From: Glandiceps talaboti
Taxonomy: Eukaryota > Hemichordata > Enteropneusta > Spengelidae
Assembly (NCBI RefSeq): GCF_964340395.1
Contig: NC_135555.1
Location: 2,287,501-2,345,000, forward strand
Length of the DNA: 57,500 nucleotides
Reading direction: 5' to 3'
Shown: piece after piece, positions 38,972-56,082 of the stretch
Numbering within the stretch: the first letter of the stretch is position 1
Layout: every line of letters starts with the position of its first letter
The notes under the pieces: model-generated
The model's input: only the letters and a program-made list of their open reading frames with translations
Told to the model about the DNA's origin: nothing
Database searches by the model: none
Translations under genes and position numbers: made by a program

Positions 38972-40513
38972 TGTTATTGAGAATTATGTGTTTGATGTCT
39001 TTCTAAAATGTGTTCTATGAGTGCTACTGTAGATAAATAGGACATACAAATAAATAAATTAGAATATTTCATTGAAGGTTCATAAATATGCCAATTAGAT
39101 AATCTAAAGTAACCAGAACATCAAACCTTAGACATCAGAAGTTAATCATAAATATACAACTTTGTAAAACCCAATTTACTGAAAACAGTCATAAACTGTT
39201 AAGACCAAACTGATTGTAACTATCACTTTACTACAAAACTTTAATTAAGTCTAAAATATACTATTCATTGTCTGAGTTTGTCAAAATACCTCTAAAAAAT
39301 TCTTTTAAATTGATAAACACTTTTCATAATTACATAATAAATCAACAAATCACCATGGTAACTAAGTAACAATACCAATTTCATTAATCACTATGAAAAA
39401 CAATCATTTATTGAATAAAGTCCATTTAATCCAATTTAACAATTAAACCTATTAAATTTTAAGATTTCAAGAGAGAAATTCTGAAAGTTTTACAAACACT
39501 ACAATTTAGGAGGTCTATATATTTATGTATTGTACAAATGCAAATCTACATCAATACTACAGTACTGTACAATTTAAAAGTACCTGAATTCTGTTGGTTT
39601 TGCAAAAAATGGATATGTCTTGTGCCTGTTTATTTTTAATCATTTTTTTTTTAATTTTTGAAAGAATTATTGCAAAGGGGCAAAAGTTTTGTTACAGACA
39701 ACAATGCAATGACAATATAGTATGAAGCCAACAAAATGTGCCAGCATGTAACACAACTTATTAATTTCCTTAATTTAACATCATCAGAAACCAAAAAGGT
39801 AGGAATAACCAAGATTTCAGCAGTGCAACACTAGGAAGAGACATTTTTCAATGTAGGCTTCACTATCCAACAAAACATTCATTGTCTATTTTGACATTCA
39901 CTTCCAGTCATCAGTTAATTTCTGGTAGTGACATAATACTTTTTTGTCATTGAGGCAGAACCCTGAATGAAATGTGACTTTAAGTCATATGTAACTTGTA
40001 CACCAATTGTAGGTTTTATCTTACATACATAAAACAACTGTCAATCAATTACATATATGGGCATAAACATATAGATACAAGGTAATGAACACAGGGGAAG
40101 GCAGTTGATTTTTTTTTCTACCATCCATGTAGGTTGGTATGCCTATGACATAACGTTTTGATGTTTTTGTTTACATTATTGGTGTTCTTTCAAATGAACA
40201 ACAGAAATCAATTTTTCCCTATGAAAATCTATTTCTAACATACCAGAAAGGAGAAATAAATAAAAGAGTGAGTGAATGGGTGGGTGGGTGAGTGAGTGAG
40301 TGAGTGTAGTAAACTTTTGTATCAAAGTTGTACCCGCTGAAATTTTCAACTAAGGCTTCAGTCTGTGTTAACAGGAAGACCCATTATTCATTTCACATGA
40401 TGATGCAAAATTACCTCTCATAGAGCACTTCATCATTAATGATTTAGCCAGCTACAAGAGTGGTAATCATGTTCAACTAAAAACTACCCAGAAAGTAAGT
40501 CTATAAAAATCTT

Positions 40514-40519
40514 TTTATT
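40514..40519 (-). promoter_or_regulatory. Polyadenylation signal for the FITM2-like gene
   Basis: TTTATT on the plus strand, that is AATAAA on the coding strand, lies about 30 bases after the stop codon. Confidence 0.6.
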
Positions 40520-40549
40520 GTGCAAGGCATTTCAGGACTGGCAAACTAG

Positions 40550-41863
40550 TCACTTCCTTTTGGCAATACCAGATGTTTTGTTCTTGTCAAACCAAGAATT
40601 AAGTTTAGGATAAACGACCCTGTATGAAAGATACCATGTACTAAGTGCTACAACAACTGCTATAATCTTATGATGCCATACATGGAAGTAGATCTGTGTA
40701 CATAGCAACATGAACTCCCATAATACAACTAGTAATACCACTACAACAAACATGAAATCTAAGAAATACTGTAGAAGTGTTTTCCTTCGTTTGCCCTGCT
40801 TGGCTAAACGTAGGTAAGTATTCAACTCTTCATAAATAATCAAAGCGCAGTGTATAAGAAGGAAGGTGTGTCCTGAAATATCATATCCATCCCATTCTAG
40901 TCCTGCTTTCACACACGGTCTTTTGACTGTGAAATTCTGTCCACCTGGACCTATACACTGTCCTGTTATATCCTCAATCCAGAAGAAAGTACCGATCACG
41001 ACATACCATATTGCAGTGCCACCTACGACGAGACGTGAACAATCCCAGATTACTTGTTGTAGGTTGGCTTTGCGTATAGTGTAGCTTGCAGGCAATATGA
41101 ACATGAAAACTATTCCTAAGGTCCAACCCCAAGACAACTTAACAAAGAATTGATTGAAGAAGTTTTTCTTCTCTGCAAAATATGTTTCTGGTGGTTCGAT
41201 CACCTCATGGACGATACTCCCCGCGATTACGACCAGTACGTATAGAAACACTCTTTTTGGTATATCCAATGCTGTTACGTACCGTTGGGCGAGCTTCAGT
41301 CGTTGTACGTAGGCAATAGGCGAAAAACTCTGTTCTCTTCCATCCCTTCTATAATTCATAGGTTTGGTTGCTGTAAGAATATTGTTGGTGTGAGACGATG
41401 TCTGGTCGGATTTCGACATCTCGGTTTCCCGTTCTTCACGTTCTACGGTGTTTGGTGGGGATTTCTGGGGTGGTTGTTTGTTCTGGGTTGCGTTCCTTCT
41501 ACCTGGACTTTTACTTTTTTTGCGACTTCGAGTACCCGTCATGACAGAACTACTGGGTGCTTCGTCACTGGTACTGACCTTCTGCCTTCTTTGCGGTGAT
41601 CTTGAAGTTGATGATGACGAAGATTTCGTCGATGATGCAATGTTACCGACTACGGACACGTCGACACCTTTGTCCCTTCCACTTCGGTTTATACTGCGGC
41701 TACGTTTTGGTGATCTGGGTGGCGTTGAACGTGTTGTCGCGTTTCTGATTTGCTCATCAGCAAGATTTCTAACTGCTGAATCACCTTTAGTTTGTTCCGC
41801 ATTCACAATATCTCCTGAGGTTAGTAAACTACGTCTTTGCCTGGCTTTCGACCTGGTTTCCAT
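40550..41863 (-). CDS. FITM2: FITM2-like ER lipid protein with long N-terminal extension
   Basis: A single open frame of 437 residues. The ATG at 41863 was chosen for its strong context (GAGATGG). An ATG at 41881 is possible, and the frame opens further upstream without an ATG. The C-terminal 230 residues match fat-storage-inducing transmembrane proteins: RVFLYVLVVIAGSIVHEV (about residue 203 on), FVKLSWGWTLGI, LVVGGTAIWYV, DISGHTFLLIHCALIIYEE with H332, and IYFHVWHHK with H394. The two histidines correspond to the catalytic pair of FIT2, described as an ER acyl-CoA diphosphatase needed for lipid droplet budding. Vertebrate FITM2 has about 260 residues. Here about 180 extra N-terminal residues are Ser, Arg and Lys rich (TPPRSPKRSRS, SRSPQRRQK, RKKSKSPGRR) and probably disordered. 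It ends with a lysine/arginine tail (AKRK), which fits ER retention by a dilysine-like signal, though the spacing is not canonical. Confidence 0.9.
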   Translation of the reverse strand: METRSKARQRRSLLTSGDIVNAEQTKGDSAVRNLADEQIRNATTRSTPPRSPKRSRSINRSGRDKGVDVSVVGNIASSTKSSSSSTSRSPQRRQKVSTSDEAPSSSVMTGTRSRKKSKSPGRRNATQNKQPPQKSPPNTVEREERETEMSKSDQTSSHTNNILTATKPMNYRRDGREQSFSPIAYVQRLKLAQRYVTALDIPKRVFLYVLVVIAGSIVHEVIEPPETYFAEKKNFFNQFFVKLSWGWTLGIVFMFILPASYTIRKANLQQVIWDCSRLVVGGTAIWYVVIGTFFWIEDITGQCIGPGGQNFTVKRPCVKAGLEWDGYDISGHTFLLIHCALIIYEELNTYLRLAKQGKRRKTLLQYFLDFMFVVVVLLVVLWEFMLLCTQIYFHVWHHKIIAVVVALSTWYLSYRVVYPKLNSWFDKNKTSGIAKRK

Positions 41864-41881
41864 CTCACGAGAGAGCAACAT

Positions 41882-43015
41882 GTAATGAAAAGAAATAACA
41901 AACAAACAACATCGGACTGTTGCGCCCCCAACCACCTATTTAGTGAGTTTCTTATGTTTTTATTACAATTATTATTGAGTCATGGAGAAACATGATAAGG
42001 AGTGCACCAGTGAAATATGAACAAAATATTCAAGAATCAGTGAATTTGATGTGATTAATCGTTGTTTTGACCAGTGATGGATAAAAGAAAATTGATGCAG
42101 AAGTGAAAAATGTCAATCCATCATTTAAAGCTCTCTCACTCTCACTCTCTCTCTACATCTACATTCTAGGATAATTCGTGAATCTCTCTATCTATCTCTA
42201 TCTCTCTCTCTCTCTCTCAGGTGACATTAATGCATCAATTATTAATCGACCCAACTTGACTTTTAAAAGTAAACACAACAATATATGTTTAGACCTTTAC
42301 AAAAAAAAATTCTGAAAGAAATCAGGCAACAATTTTTATGAGACACCTTGTCGTACGTTAGGACTATGATATCTGGTGTGTAGATGGATACAAAGAATAA
42401 CGAATTTTATGATGAAAACAAATCAGCCATGTATATCTTTAGCAAAACATCACGAAGCTTCCCTATATTTCCCACCAGGCTTTCTAATACTTTGGACAAA
42501 TCGTTGGTGTAGTTAGAATAACAACGTAGACGTGTTTTACATTGCTTGGAGATTTGTGTACATGTACATGTCATTGACTTTCAAAGGTTGACATCGTATT
42601 AGGTCATTCATCCATCCAGACGTTCAGTCACCATGGCAATGTATTTGGTCACTCATCCATCCAGACGTTCAGTCACCATGGCATCGTATCACGTCACTCA
42701 TCCATCCAGACGTTCAGTCACCATGGCAATGTTACAGTTTGCGTGAGGTAAATAACTTTCGTGTTATCGATTTTTCTTGAACAAAATATTAAGTTACGTA
42801 TATGAAAATCTTTGATGTCTACGACTTATACTACTCGGAAACTGTAAGATGGTTCCCCACCCTTTGATTGGTCAATCACCCCTGTCAGTAACTCTCCGGA
42901 CTTTGGCTCCGCCTTACCGAAGTGCTGTATAAATATTAATATAATAGAAGAAATAATCAAAAGTTTTATATATGCCATATACAAAATATACATTGTAATA
43001 TACATTATTACAATC
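41882..43015. other. Spacer between the FITM2-like gene and CUB-LDLa gene 1
   Basis: No gene was recognised. TC-rich runs lie at 42130-42220 and a 45-bp minisatellite at 42602-42733. The FITM2-like promoter should lie at the left end, but no TATA element is clear. Confidence 0.5.
42602..42733. repeat. 45-bp minisatellite, three copies
   Basis: Each copy holds TCCATCCAGACGTTCAGTCA followed by CCATGGCA. Starts at 42611, 42656 and 42701 give a constant 45-base period. Confidence 0.92.
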
Positions 43016-48337
<5,322 letters not shown>

Positions 48338-49305
48338 CTTGACTCGCACGATTTTATCATCGTAAGTCCATAAAGTTAGCAATAGTCGACTAAACTGTCA
48401 ATGTCCTATCCAAGCCGAATGTCCTCTTTTACTTCAGTGTATCCCTTATACCTGTGTTTCATACACAGTATACATTGATATTGAAGCAGAAACCCTAGTC
48501 CCATTGTATACATAGTATTACACTCAATTACAGGGTGTGGTTTAAATGAACGTCGACCCCAACCAAATCTGTTATTGTAAGTGGCTGGATAAACAGGCTG
48601 TTCTATCTAGCATCATCCATCGACCGAGAAAAGAGTTATTGTAATTGGGGCAACACCAAAATAGTTAGTTTTTGCTATTTTCATTATTGAGCATACTAGT
48701 ACTTAGACAATCTTGAATTTAAAGGCAAGGAGTTTTCATCAGCGTTTTTATAAACTAATAATGTCGTTTGTATGGAAAAACATTCATTTTTATACATATT
48801 ATCTATTACACGTTTTCAAGTCTACGGGCTTTTTTCAATCTCTATTTGAATATATATTCTGAAACACAAATGTGTTCTTTCATCTGAGTGAGTGATTGCG
48901 AAACAGTGGTGAGTTCTCGTACATCCCTACTTAGGAGACTACAAGTAATTGGGAAAAATAAAAACAAGTTGACCATATTTTCCTTCACAAAATTTCAAAT
49001 TAATAATAAATTGGAAGATTATGAGAACAAAAATCTCCCGAGGGACTGTACCAATCTAGTTATCTATATATCATGGTATATTCATATTGTAAAAATTATC
49101 CCGTCACAACAATTTCAATTTCTGTGATACATAATACAGTTCACCTATATGTATCAAATGTTGACTTGCCTACTTAGATTGGTAGTAGTTACAGTACGGT
49201 ACTTTATAGCCAAATAATCCTACGATAAAACTTCCATTTCCATTGTTAAAGTTATTTAGTAAGTGTGTCGAGTAAAAACAAGTAAGTGACAGTGTGTCGA
49301 GTAAA

Positions 49306-49428
<123 letters not shown>

Positions 49429-50271
49429 AACGTAACTTCACTTTGAATTCGACAGTTAACTAATTCAAATCTTTTTCCGAGATTCCAGATAATCATTTTA
49501 TACCACGATAAACCTTGAAACAGCTGAGAAAAATTGAAGGAAAAACTCCAAACATGGAGTCGCCATGTGAATTATCAGACGTAATTATAAGGCAGTGAGT
49601 TATCAGACGAAGTCTAACTAGAAATTAGAAATAAAAAAACAACGGCACTGTCTTCTGAAACTCGAGAGCTCTTCATTTGTTTTCTGTAAAATAAGCATGT
49701 TCAAATGTGATAACAAAATTCTGATGTTAATATGCATAATTCATTTGCTAATAGTTTCCTAAGAATGTAATAAGATTACAGACTAGAACTACAACGTTGT
49801 TGTTTGTTTTGGTCTCTCTTTGTAAGGGGGTTAACAGCTATCTTGTAATGGCCAGTACAAAATCGAACAACCAGTTCATGACCCGGGTTCATTTATAATG
49901 TCTCTCCATTGTTGCACATACATCATTTGTTGTCATTTACACGCCATCTCCTTAGTCAAAAAAGACACACCCGTATCGTCTGCCGCCCTAAAGACGTCAT
50001 AATACGCCATATTTAAAATAACAACAGGTTTGGATGTACATGTGTCAATGGACAAAATGAATTTACTACTTCAAGCACGATAGGTTTTCTAAAGCTCGAT
50101 ATCTCTATCTGTGTTGTCTTCCAAACACTGTACTTTCAAATAGTTGATACTACAACCTTTTCGATGGTTATCATTCTCACTATGCTATGAGGACTCAATC
50201 TCGATAGTTGAATGTTGTGATCATTTCTTCTTCCCGTCACCCATCTTCTTCCCCTCAGTCTTCTGTTGTAC

Positions 50272-50274
<3 letters not shown>

Positions 50275-50338
<64 letters not shown>

Positions 50339-50341
50339 ACA

Positions 50342-50375
<34 letters not shown>

Positions 50376-50390
50376 CATCATCAGCATCAG
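50275..50390. repeat. (ATC)n then (GTC)n trinucleotide repeat
   Basis: About 22 ATC units are followed by about ten GTC units and a mixed end. The poly-His, Ser, Asp and Met frames are repeat translations. Confidence 0.96.
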
Positions 50391-52696
50391 CATATACAAT
50401 CATTCAATTCAAATTGTTTTGAATTTGGTTTCAGTGTTATTGCATAGCACATATAAAAGTTCTCCTATAATATTTTAAATTAATTTAATAAAGTTTCATT
50501 TGAAAGGTTAAAAGTTGTCAATCACAGAATATCATTCAAATGACTAGACTTTTCAAGAAATATGTGAGAGGTTAGAATATGCAGAACACTCTGACGACTT
50601 CACCATAGCTTTATCAGATGTCTGTCTGATTTTGACCAAAACCCTGTATCCAAATATCAATGATAAAACCTTTTACCTGTAAGCTATGTCAGCAAGGACT
50701 GGACTTGAAATGTTTCAGGTGCCATCGAATAGGAAGGGTAAAAGTTAAAATATAGATGAATATAGCAACACATCTATGATTTGACTATGAAAATCAGTAG
50801 TTTGCAGCACTTCAGGGTTTAATATTTAGTAGAATGGTGTTTTACACGCGAAGGCTGTGTGACAACAAAGGGTACTAGTTAAGCTAGTGAACATTGGGTT
50901 AAACCCAAGATTGAGGTCGCGCCCTCAAAGCTGTTTGTTAGCAATGTCAAGCTAGTTGTAATCACTGTACTGCCGCCACCACCACCATACCCCCCCCCCG
51001 CCACCACCACCCCCATTTTGTTTTTGAATTACCAATTGGTTCATGACAAATATTATTTTGTACCTTCTTGATAATACCAAGTTGTGACATTCGAATTATA
51101 AATTAATATGTACAACATATACATATATGTTATCTAATGTTCTGTGATGCTCAGAGCTTGAAAGTAGTCAAAGTGTCCAAAAACAACCTAAAAAGTTAAA
51201 CTTTCATCAGACCATCCAGTTTTCTTCTTTTTTTGTGGTTTCATTAGTTGCTTAAACTTTTTGTGTTTGTTTTTGAAGGTCAACTAGCCTTCCATAATGG
51301 GATCTATATTCCGATTCTCATTGTTTGCCACTTTTCTTGTAATAGTCTGTGTATTTTGTAAATCATACCATGCATATGTACGCATACAAGTCAAATAGAG
51401 AGATTGGGACGTTGCCGAAGGGGATGTTGTTCGCACTTTACAAAACTAAAAATCAATACTGTTTGTGACTTGACCTCCGAAATACCAATGGCTTTAATAC
51501 TCTATTGGTATTTGCTGATTGCAAATTCCGAAGAGTAGCAATACTGTGTGTGGTACGACAATATTAGAGAATACAACGTCATTATTTGAACTTGACCTTT
51601 AATATAAAATGATTGACTGTTTAAAAAATCAATAAGAAAACATTTTTACAACCACTTACACCCTTTGTAACTACGAATTAGGCTTCACCATTGATACTTA
51701 GTATTCATCCATACTATTTTTATCAAATGAACACAATGGCTGTATCTTATGATACAAACGTAATTCCCATAACTGTTATCAAATTACGGTTTTCCCTTTA
51801 ATTCTTTTTTTTTCTTTTTTATAAAATAAAGTGACCTATTGATCTATGCATGCTGTTTCTTAAGGACAGTGTACTTCAGTATTTAAATTTATAACTATTC
51901 GTTGCTAGGCAATAATTATTTATTTATATACATGTTTTAATAACATCTAAGTAGTTCAAGGAAAGGTAGACACAGAAAGTGATAACTGCATATCCAGCTA
52001 TAGGATACTGGATATGTTATCACAATTCTAGAACGACATATATCACTTAGGTGGGTTCACTACCATTGGCTTTATATTTGTTTAGTTCAAATTTGAATTG
52101 GTATATTATCTGTTTCGTAGGATAACACTTTGAACGGCGTCCAACATAGTTTCGCCGATAAAAAAAACATCAAACTAATATTAATGTTTTAAAAATTCTT
52201 TAAAATGTGGGGCAATTATAGTAGACTAAATCATTGCAATGTGACCTATGACATGTTTGTCACTTACTCGGCAGCATTATGTGTGCATATTTATACTTTG
52301 AAAAGAACAGGGTTCCTTTGTTTGGATAAACAGCATTTGTCATAGCATTGAATAGGATGCACGCAACCTCAAAGTCCATATCCTGGTATATACAATATAA
52401 TATAATGAAGATATTTGAAGAAGTTGTCTCAGATAAGAAGAGGTTCGTGTCAGATAAGAAGAGGTTCGTGGACTCTGATCCCCAATTCGCCGTAGACAAT
52501 ATACTAATATGTCGACGGATATTGGAATGTATGAATGCACACACAGTTTTGATGTTTTCGTTCTTTTTGAAACCTCAAGGTTGCATTGTCGTGTGTATGT
52601 TGGTACCACCATAGACACTGTCTATGGTACAACTGCTGAACGTCAGTGATCTAAAATATGTAGAAAAGTGTTAATTTTTAGATTGATTCATCACAT

Positions 52697-52702
52697 TTTA
52701 TT
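52697..52702 (-). promoter_or_regulatory. Polyadenylation signal for CUB-LDLa paralogue 2
   Basis: TTTATT on the plus strand, that is AATAAA on the coding strand, lies about 25 bases after the stop codon. Confidence 0.6.
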
Positions 52703-52724
52703 TTGTTTTCTAACAGTTCACATT

Positions 52725-55700
52725 TTAGTGCCAAAGACATTCATCGTCTACGAAGTGTTTATGGGTTGCCCTAGGAATATAAAAACGTTTCATTGCTAAC
52801 GCTACTGCATCTGTCGAATATTTTCTGAATATTGGATATGATTGAGCCTTCCCTAATTGATTTGGCCATTGATTGGACGATTCCCTTGAGGATAATTGTG
52901 AATAATTGGTGGAGTGGATGGTACCAGGATAACCAGTGAAGTAAGTGTCCTTTGCTACACCTTCTCCGCATGATGGGGCCGGGGCTATGGTGTCGTTTTG
53001 TATGGATCTACCGGCTCCTGTGAGTACAAATGGTCTGTTATGGAATCGCAGCGTGGTGTCTGGGGTGTTTTCTGTTACATGCGAATTATCTGACGGAATC
53101 CCCGAGTCAGATTGCCAAAATGGAGGACTTGGGTAGTTTTGCACCACTGCAAACGGTCTCCGCCTCCTTCTTGATCGCTTCCTAGATCGTCTTCGGTAAT
53201 GATGTCTTTCATAAGAACTCTTTTTGTGCAGTCGACGACGAGAATTCTTTATGACCTTAATCATCGTCTTCCTCCGTGTCCCATGGCAACAACACCAGCA
53301 AATGATGAGGAAGATACACATAAGAATGATAAAGACTACTATAGCGATGATAATAGCCCATACTTCGACTGGTATACCGGTCAATAAAGCCAAGTCTGAC
53401 AGGGGTGATTGACCTGCAAAAATGTGATACACCAGACTTAAGATTGATACTGAGAAAACATCCCGGCAACAAGATTGAATGTTTTAACAATAAAAAAAAA
53501 ACATGTCAGAATTCCTACAAAATATTAGGAATGGTCCAAAGTATTCAAATATTAAATGGTGTCATTGTTTTCTCCCAGTAAACTAGCAAGGCATAGGTTG
53601 TAAGTAGGTCGCGTTGTAGGTTTTTTTTTTTACAAAAGCTATATAACTTGAAGAGAAACTAGACAACCGTAATGACTGTGATAAAATGTCATTATAGCAT
53701 ATATGAATAGTTTCAATATAATGACTTACCTAATTTACATGGTAATATAGTTTCATCACTGTGATCGGGACAATTATTGATACCATCACATCGATATCGA
53801 CTATTGATACATATACTATTGTCAATACAACAATAGAACGTCTGCCCATCCTCTGACGTGATCAGCTTTCCACCTTGATCTAACAATAACAGTAAGTTAC
53901 ATACATGTAGTTTGTTTTAAAAAGTTTCTCTATATATACTGAAAGGGAAAATTAATCAACTAAGACCATCTAGCCACTGAGTCTACAATATATTTCTTTT
54001 CAATTGAGTTATGTAAGCTAGGTTGATCGTGTCATAAATTCCTGAGTTTCTCTATAAATTGTAACATATTTAGCAATTACAGTTTATTGCGTGTACCGAT
54101 TTGTATTTGTGTTTTTGAACATTATTTACGACTTTCCTCCTGCCTTTCTTACATAAATCAAGTTGTCTGTCTGTCTGCCTGCCTGCCTGCCTGCCTGCAT
54201 GCATGCATGTATGTATGTATGTATGTATGTATGTATGTATGTATGTATGTATGTATGTATGTATGTATGTATGTATGTATGTATGTATGTATGTATGTAT
54301 GTATGCGTGTGTGTAGTTTTGTGTGTATATGTATATATAATATATATATATAACTTCATACAAATTTACATAATGATGTCAGAAGTTCATTTGAACTAAT
54401 TAAGATATATGACTTTGACTTTGATTTTATTGCACATTTCTTACGTTGTATATGGATTGTAGGCCTTGTAAAGCAATAATATAACTTATTGGGTCCCTTT
54501 CATGGTAATTCTATAACTTGTTTCATGATATGTTTACCAACCTTTAGTTGTGTTGTTGTTGTCATCTATACCCAACGGTATAAAGGACATCCACCATGCG
54601 ACAAACCCATGTCGGATATCATCAGATGATGTTGAAAACGTTGGGGGTTCAACGTTACCAGAAGTCTGATAATGCACTGTTATCGCATTTCCAGTCGAAG
54701 AGTACGCACCGGGGTCAATATCACCACATAACCCCTTCTCATCGGTCAATATTGGATGATTAAGACTCTCTCCATCAAAAACACGAACAGCTTCAATTTC
54801 ACAATTTGTACTGTTTAGTATATTAAATTTGGTGAATGTTAGCTGTACCCGACTTCCCTCTCTTTTAGCTGTTATCGTCAATTTACAATTCCAGTTGACA
54901 TTATTTTCAATATCCCTTTCATTCTTCGTCACCAGTGTACCTGCATCGGCCACAACACTGTTCCAGCATAGACCCTCAAATAGGTTTGCTATATTAGGGG
55001 AACGTAAACATAGAAAGTCGAGTTCTTTAACCAATTTGGAGGAATGTATCCAGAATACATACCATGGAAATTACAACTCTTACATTATGACATTTTCATG
55101 CAACTTTTTCTACGTATTATCGTATACCAAATCTTTTGCAGAAATACCCAGAACCGAATTCTCGTTCTCGATATTCAATGAAATGACATGTCTATAGTCT
55201 CCGCGTAGAGTTAGAACACTGTTTTGATGGTCATGTTAAATTAAATTAGACTGTGTTACGATCTCTCTTCATCAAACATAGAAATGGAACTTAAAGATGG
55301 CCTCAGAAATCTGAAATGAGGTGGCTATGAAGTCAGCTTATTGATATGCGTGATATTCTAGAGACAAGCCTTATTATTGTTTTAAAAAATACTAGCTTTC
55401 ACTACTAATCCTAAGTAGGAATAACAAATTAGTTGTGCAAAACATAATTAAATGAATGGTGACCCGTAATTTTGTACTACATTGCCTAACGTGTTACCAA
55501 ATGAAACACATGGAGGAACTCTGGGTGATCAGAGTCTCGCTGCAAAACACGGATTAGGAAAAATGTTTAAGAACAAGTACACATGGGCAATACACCATTC
55601 ACATTATACATTGAAAGGCACCTTTTACCCTGAGTTATATGGAGTATATATACTCAATGTATTGTACTACGACTAATAAATACCCAGTATAAATAGTGTA

Positions 55701-56082
55701 GACTAGGGGTATGGAGAGTGGAAATAAACACTGAAAGAAGAGATAGATTTCATTAAGAGTGACAATCTGTCATGTATGAGACTCTTCAATCTGGGAAAAT
55801 ACTTTAAATTGTCATTTTTCACATGTCATTGTCACCATATTTTGAATATGTCGCATGCTGCTATGCGATAATACCACATACACATATGTAAACAAAGTAC
55901 CAAACACAACATTATAACTCGTTTAAAATTAGGTGTGGTCACATATTTGTCTATTGTTCATCACCTCAGTAATTCATCTCACCTTCTGTGTAGGCAGCTT
56001 CATCTTCTAGTTGTCCCGTAGAGCAATGTAAATAGCAAAGGAAGAGTGAAATGAGACTCGTTGTCCATCGTCTCGCTGACAT
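52725..56082 (-). CDS. CUB / LDL-receptor class A transmembrane protein, paralogue 2
   Basis: Four exons on the minus strand: 56082-55983, 54988-54542, 53873-53730 and 53413-52725. All introns are phase 1, and the product has 459 residues. Exon 1 is exactly as long (100 coding bases) as in paralogue 1. A signal peptide begins MSARRWTTSLISLFLCYLHC. The CUB domain (about residues 38-165) shows LCWNSVVADAG, NWNCKLTITAKREGSRVQL, FNILNSTNCEIEAVRVFDG, GLCGDIDPG and TGNAITVHY. The LDL-receptor class A module (197-228) reads CCIDNSICINSRYRCDG and then NNCPDHSDETILPC. The membrane helix lies at about 250-270 (AIIIAIVVFIILMCIFLIIC) and is followed by WCCC and a very basic stretch (RRRSRKRSRRRRR). The cytoplasmic tail is about 185 residues and ends DDECLWH. 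Shared exon limits, phases and order show duplication with paralogue 1, which lies 4.4 kb downstream in the same orientation. The tails no longer align by eye. The ligand is unknown. Confidence 0.85.
54162..54305. repeat. (CTGT/CTGC) and (TATG)n microsatellite
   Basis: CTGT, CTGC and CATG tetramers pass into about 27 pure TATG units. The tract lies in the intron between the CUB and LDLa exons of paralogue 2. Confidence 0.96.

Larger units (their letters stand above)
36448..40513. other. Gene-poor stretch rich in simple repeats
   Basis: No gene was recognised. It contains a TC/CCCTC-rich tract at 37310-37490, CA-rich repeats, an ACAT array, a 27-bp minisatellite, very AT-rich sequence from 39000 to 40250 and short GAGT/GGGT repeats at 40268-40306. 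Confidence 0.5.

Noticed and set aside
41864-41935. Longer N-terminus for the FITM2-like protein
   Set aside because: The frame opens with GTG at 41935, and the ATG at 41881 has a weaker context than the one at 41863.
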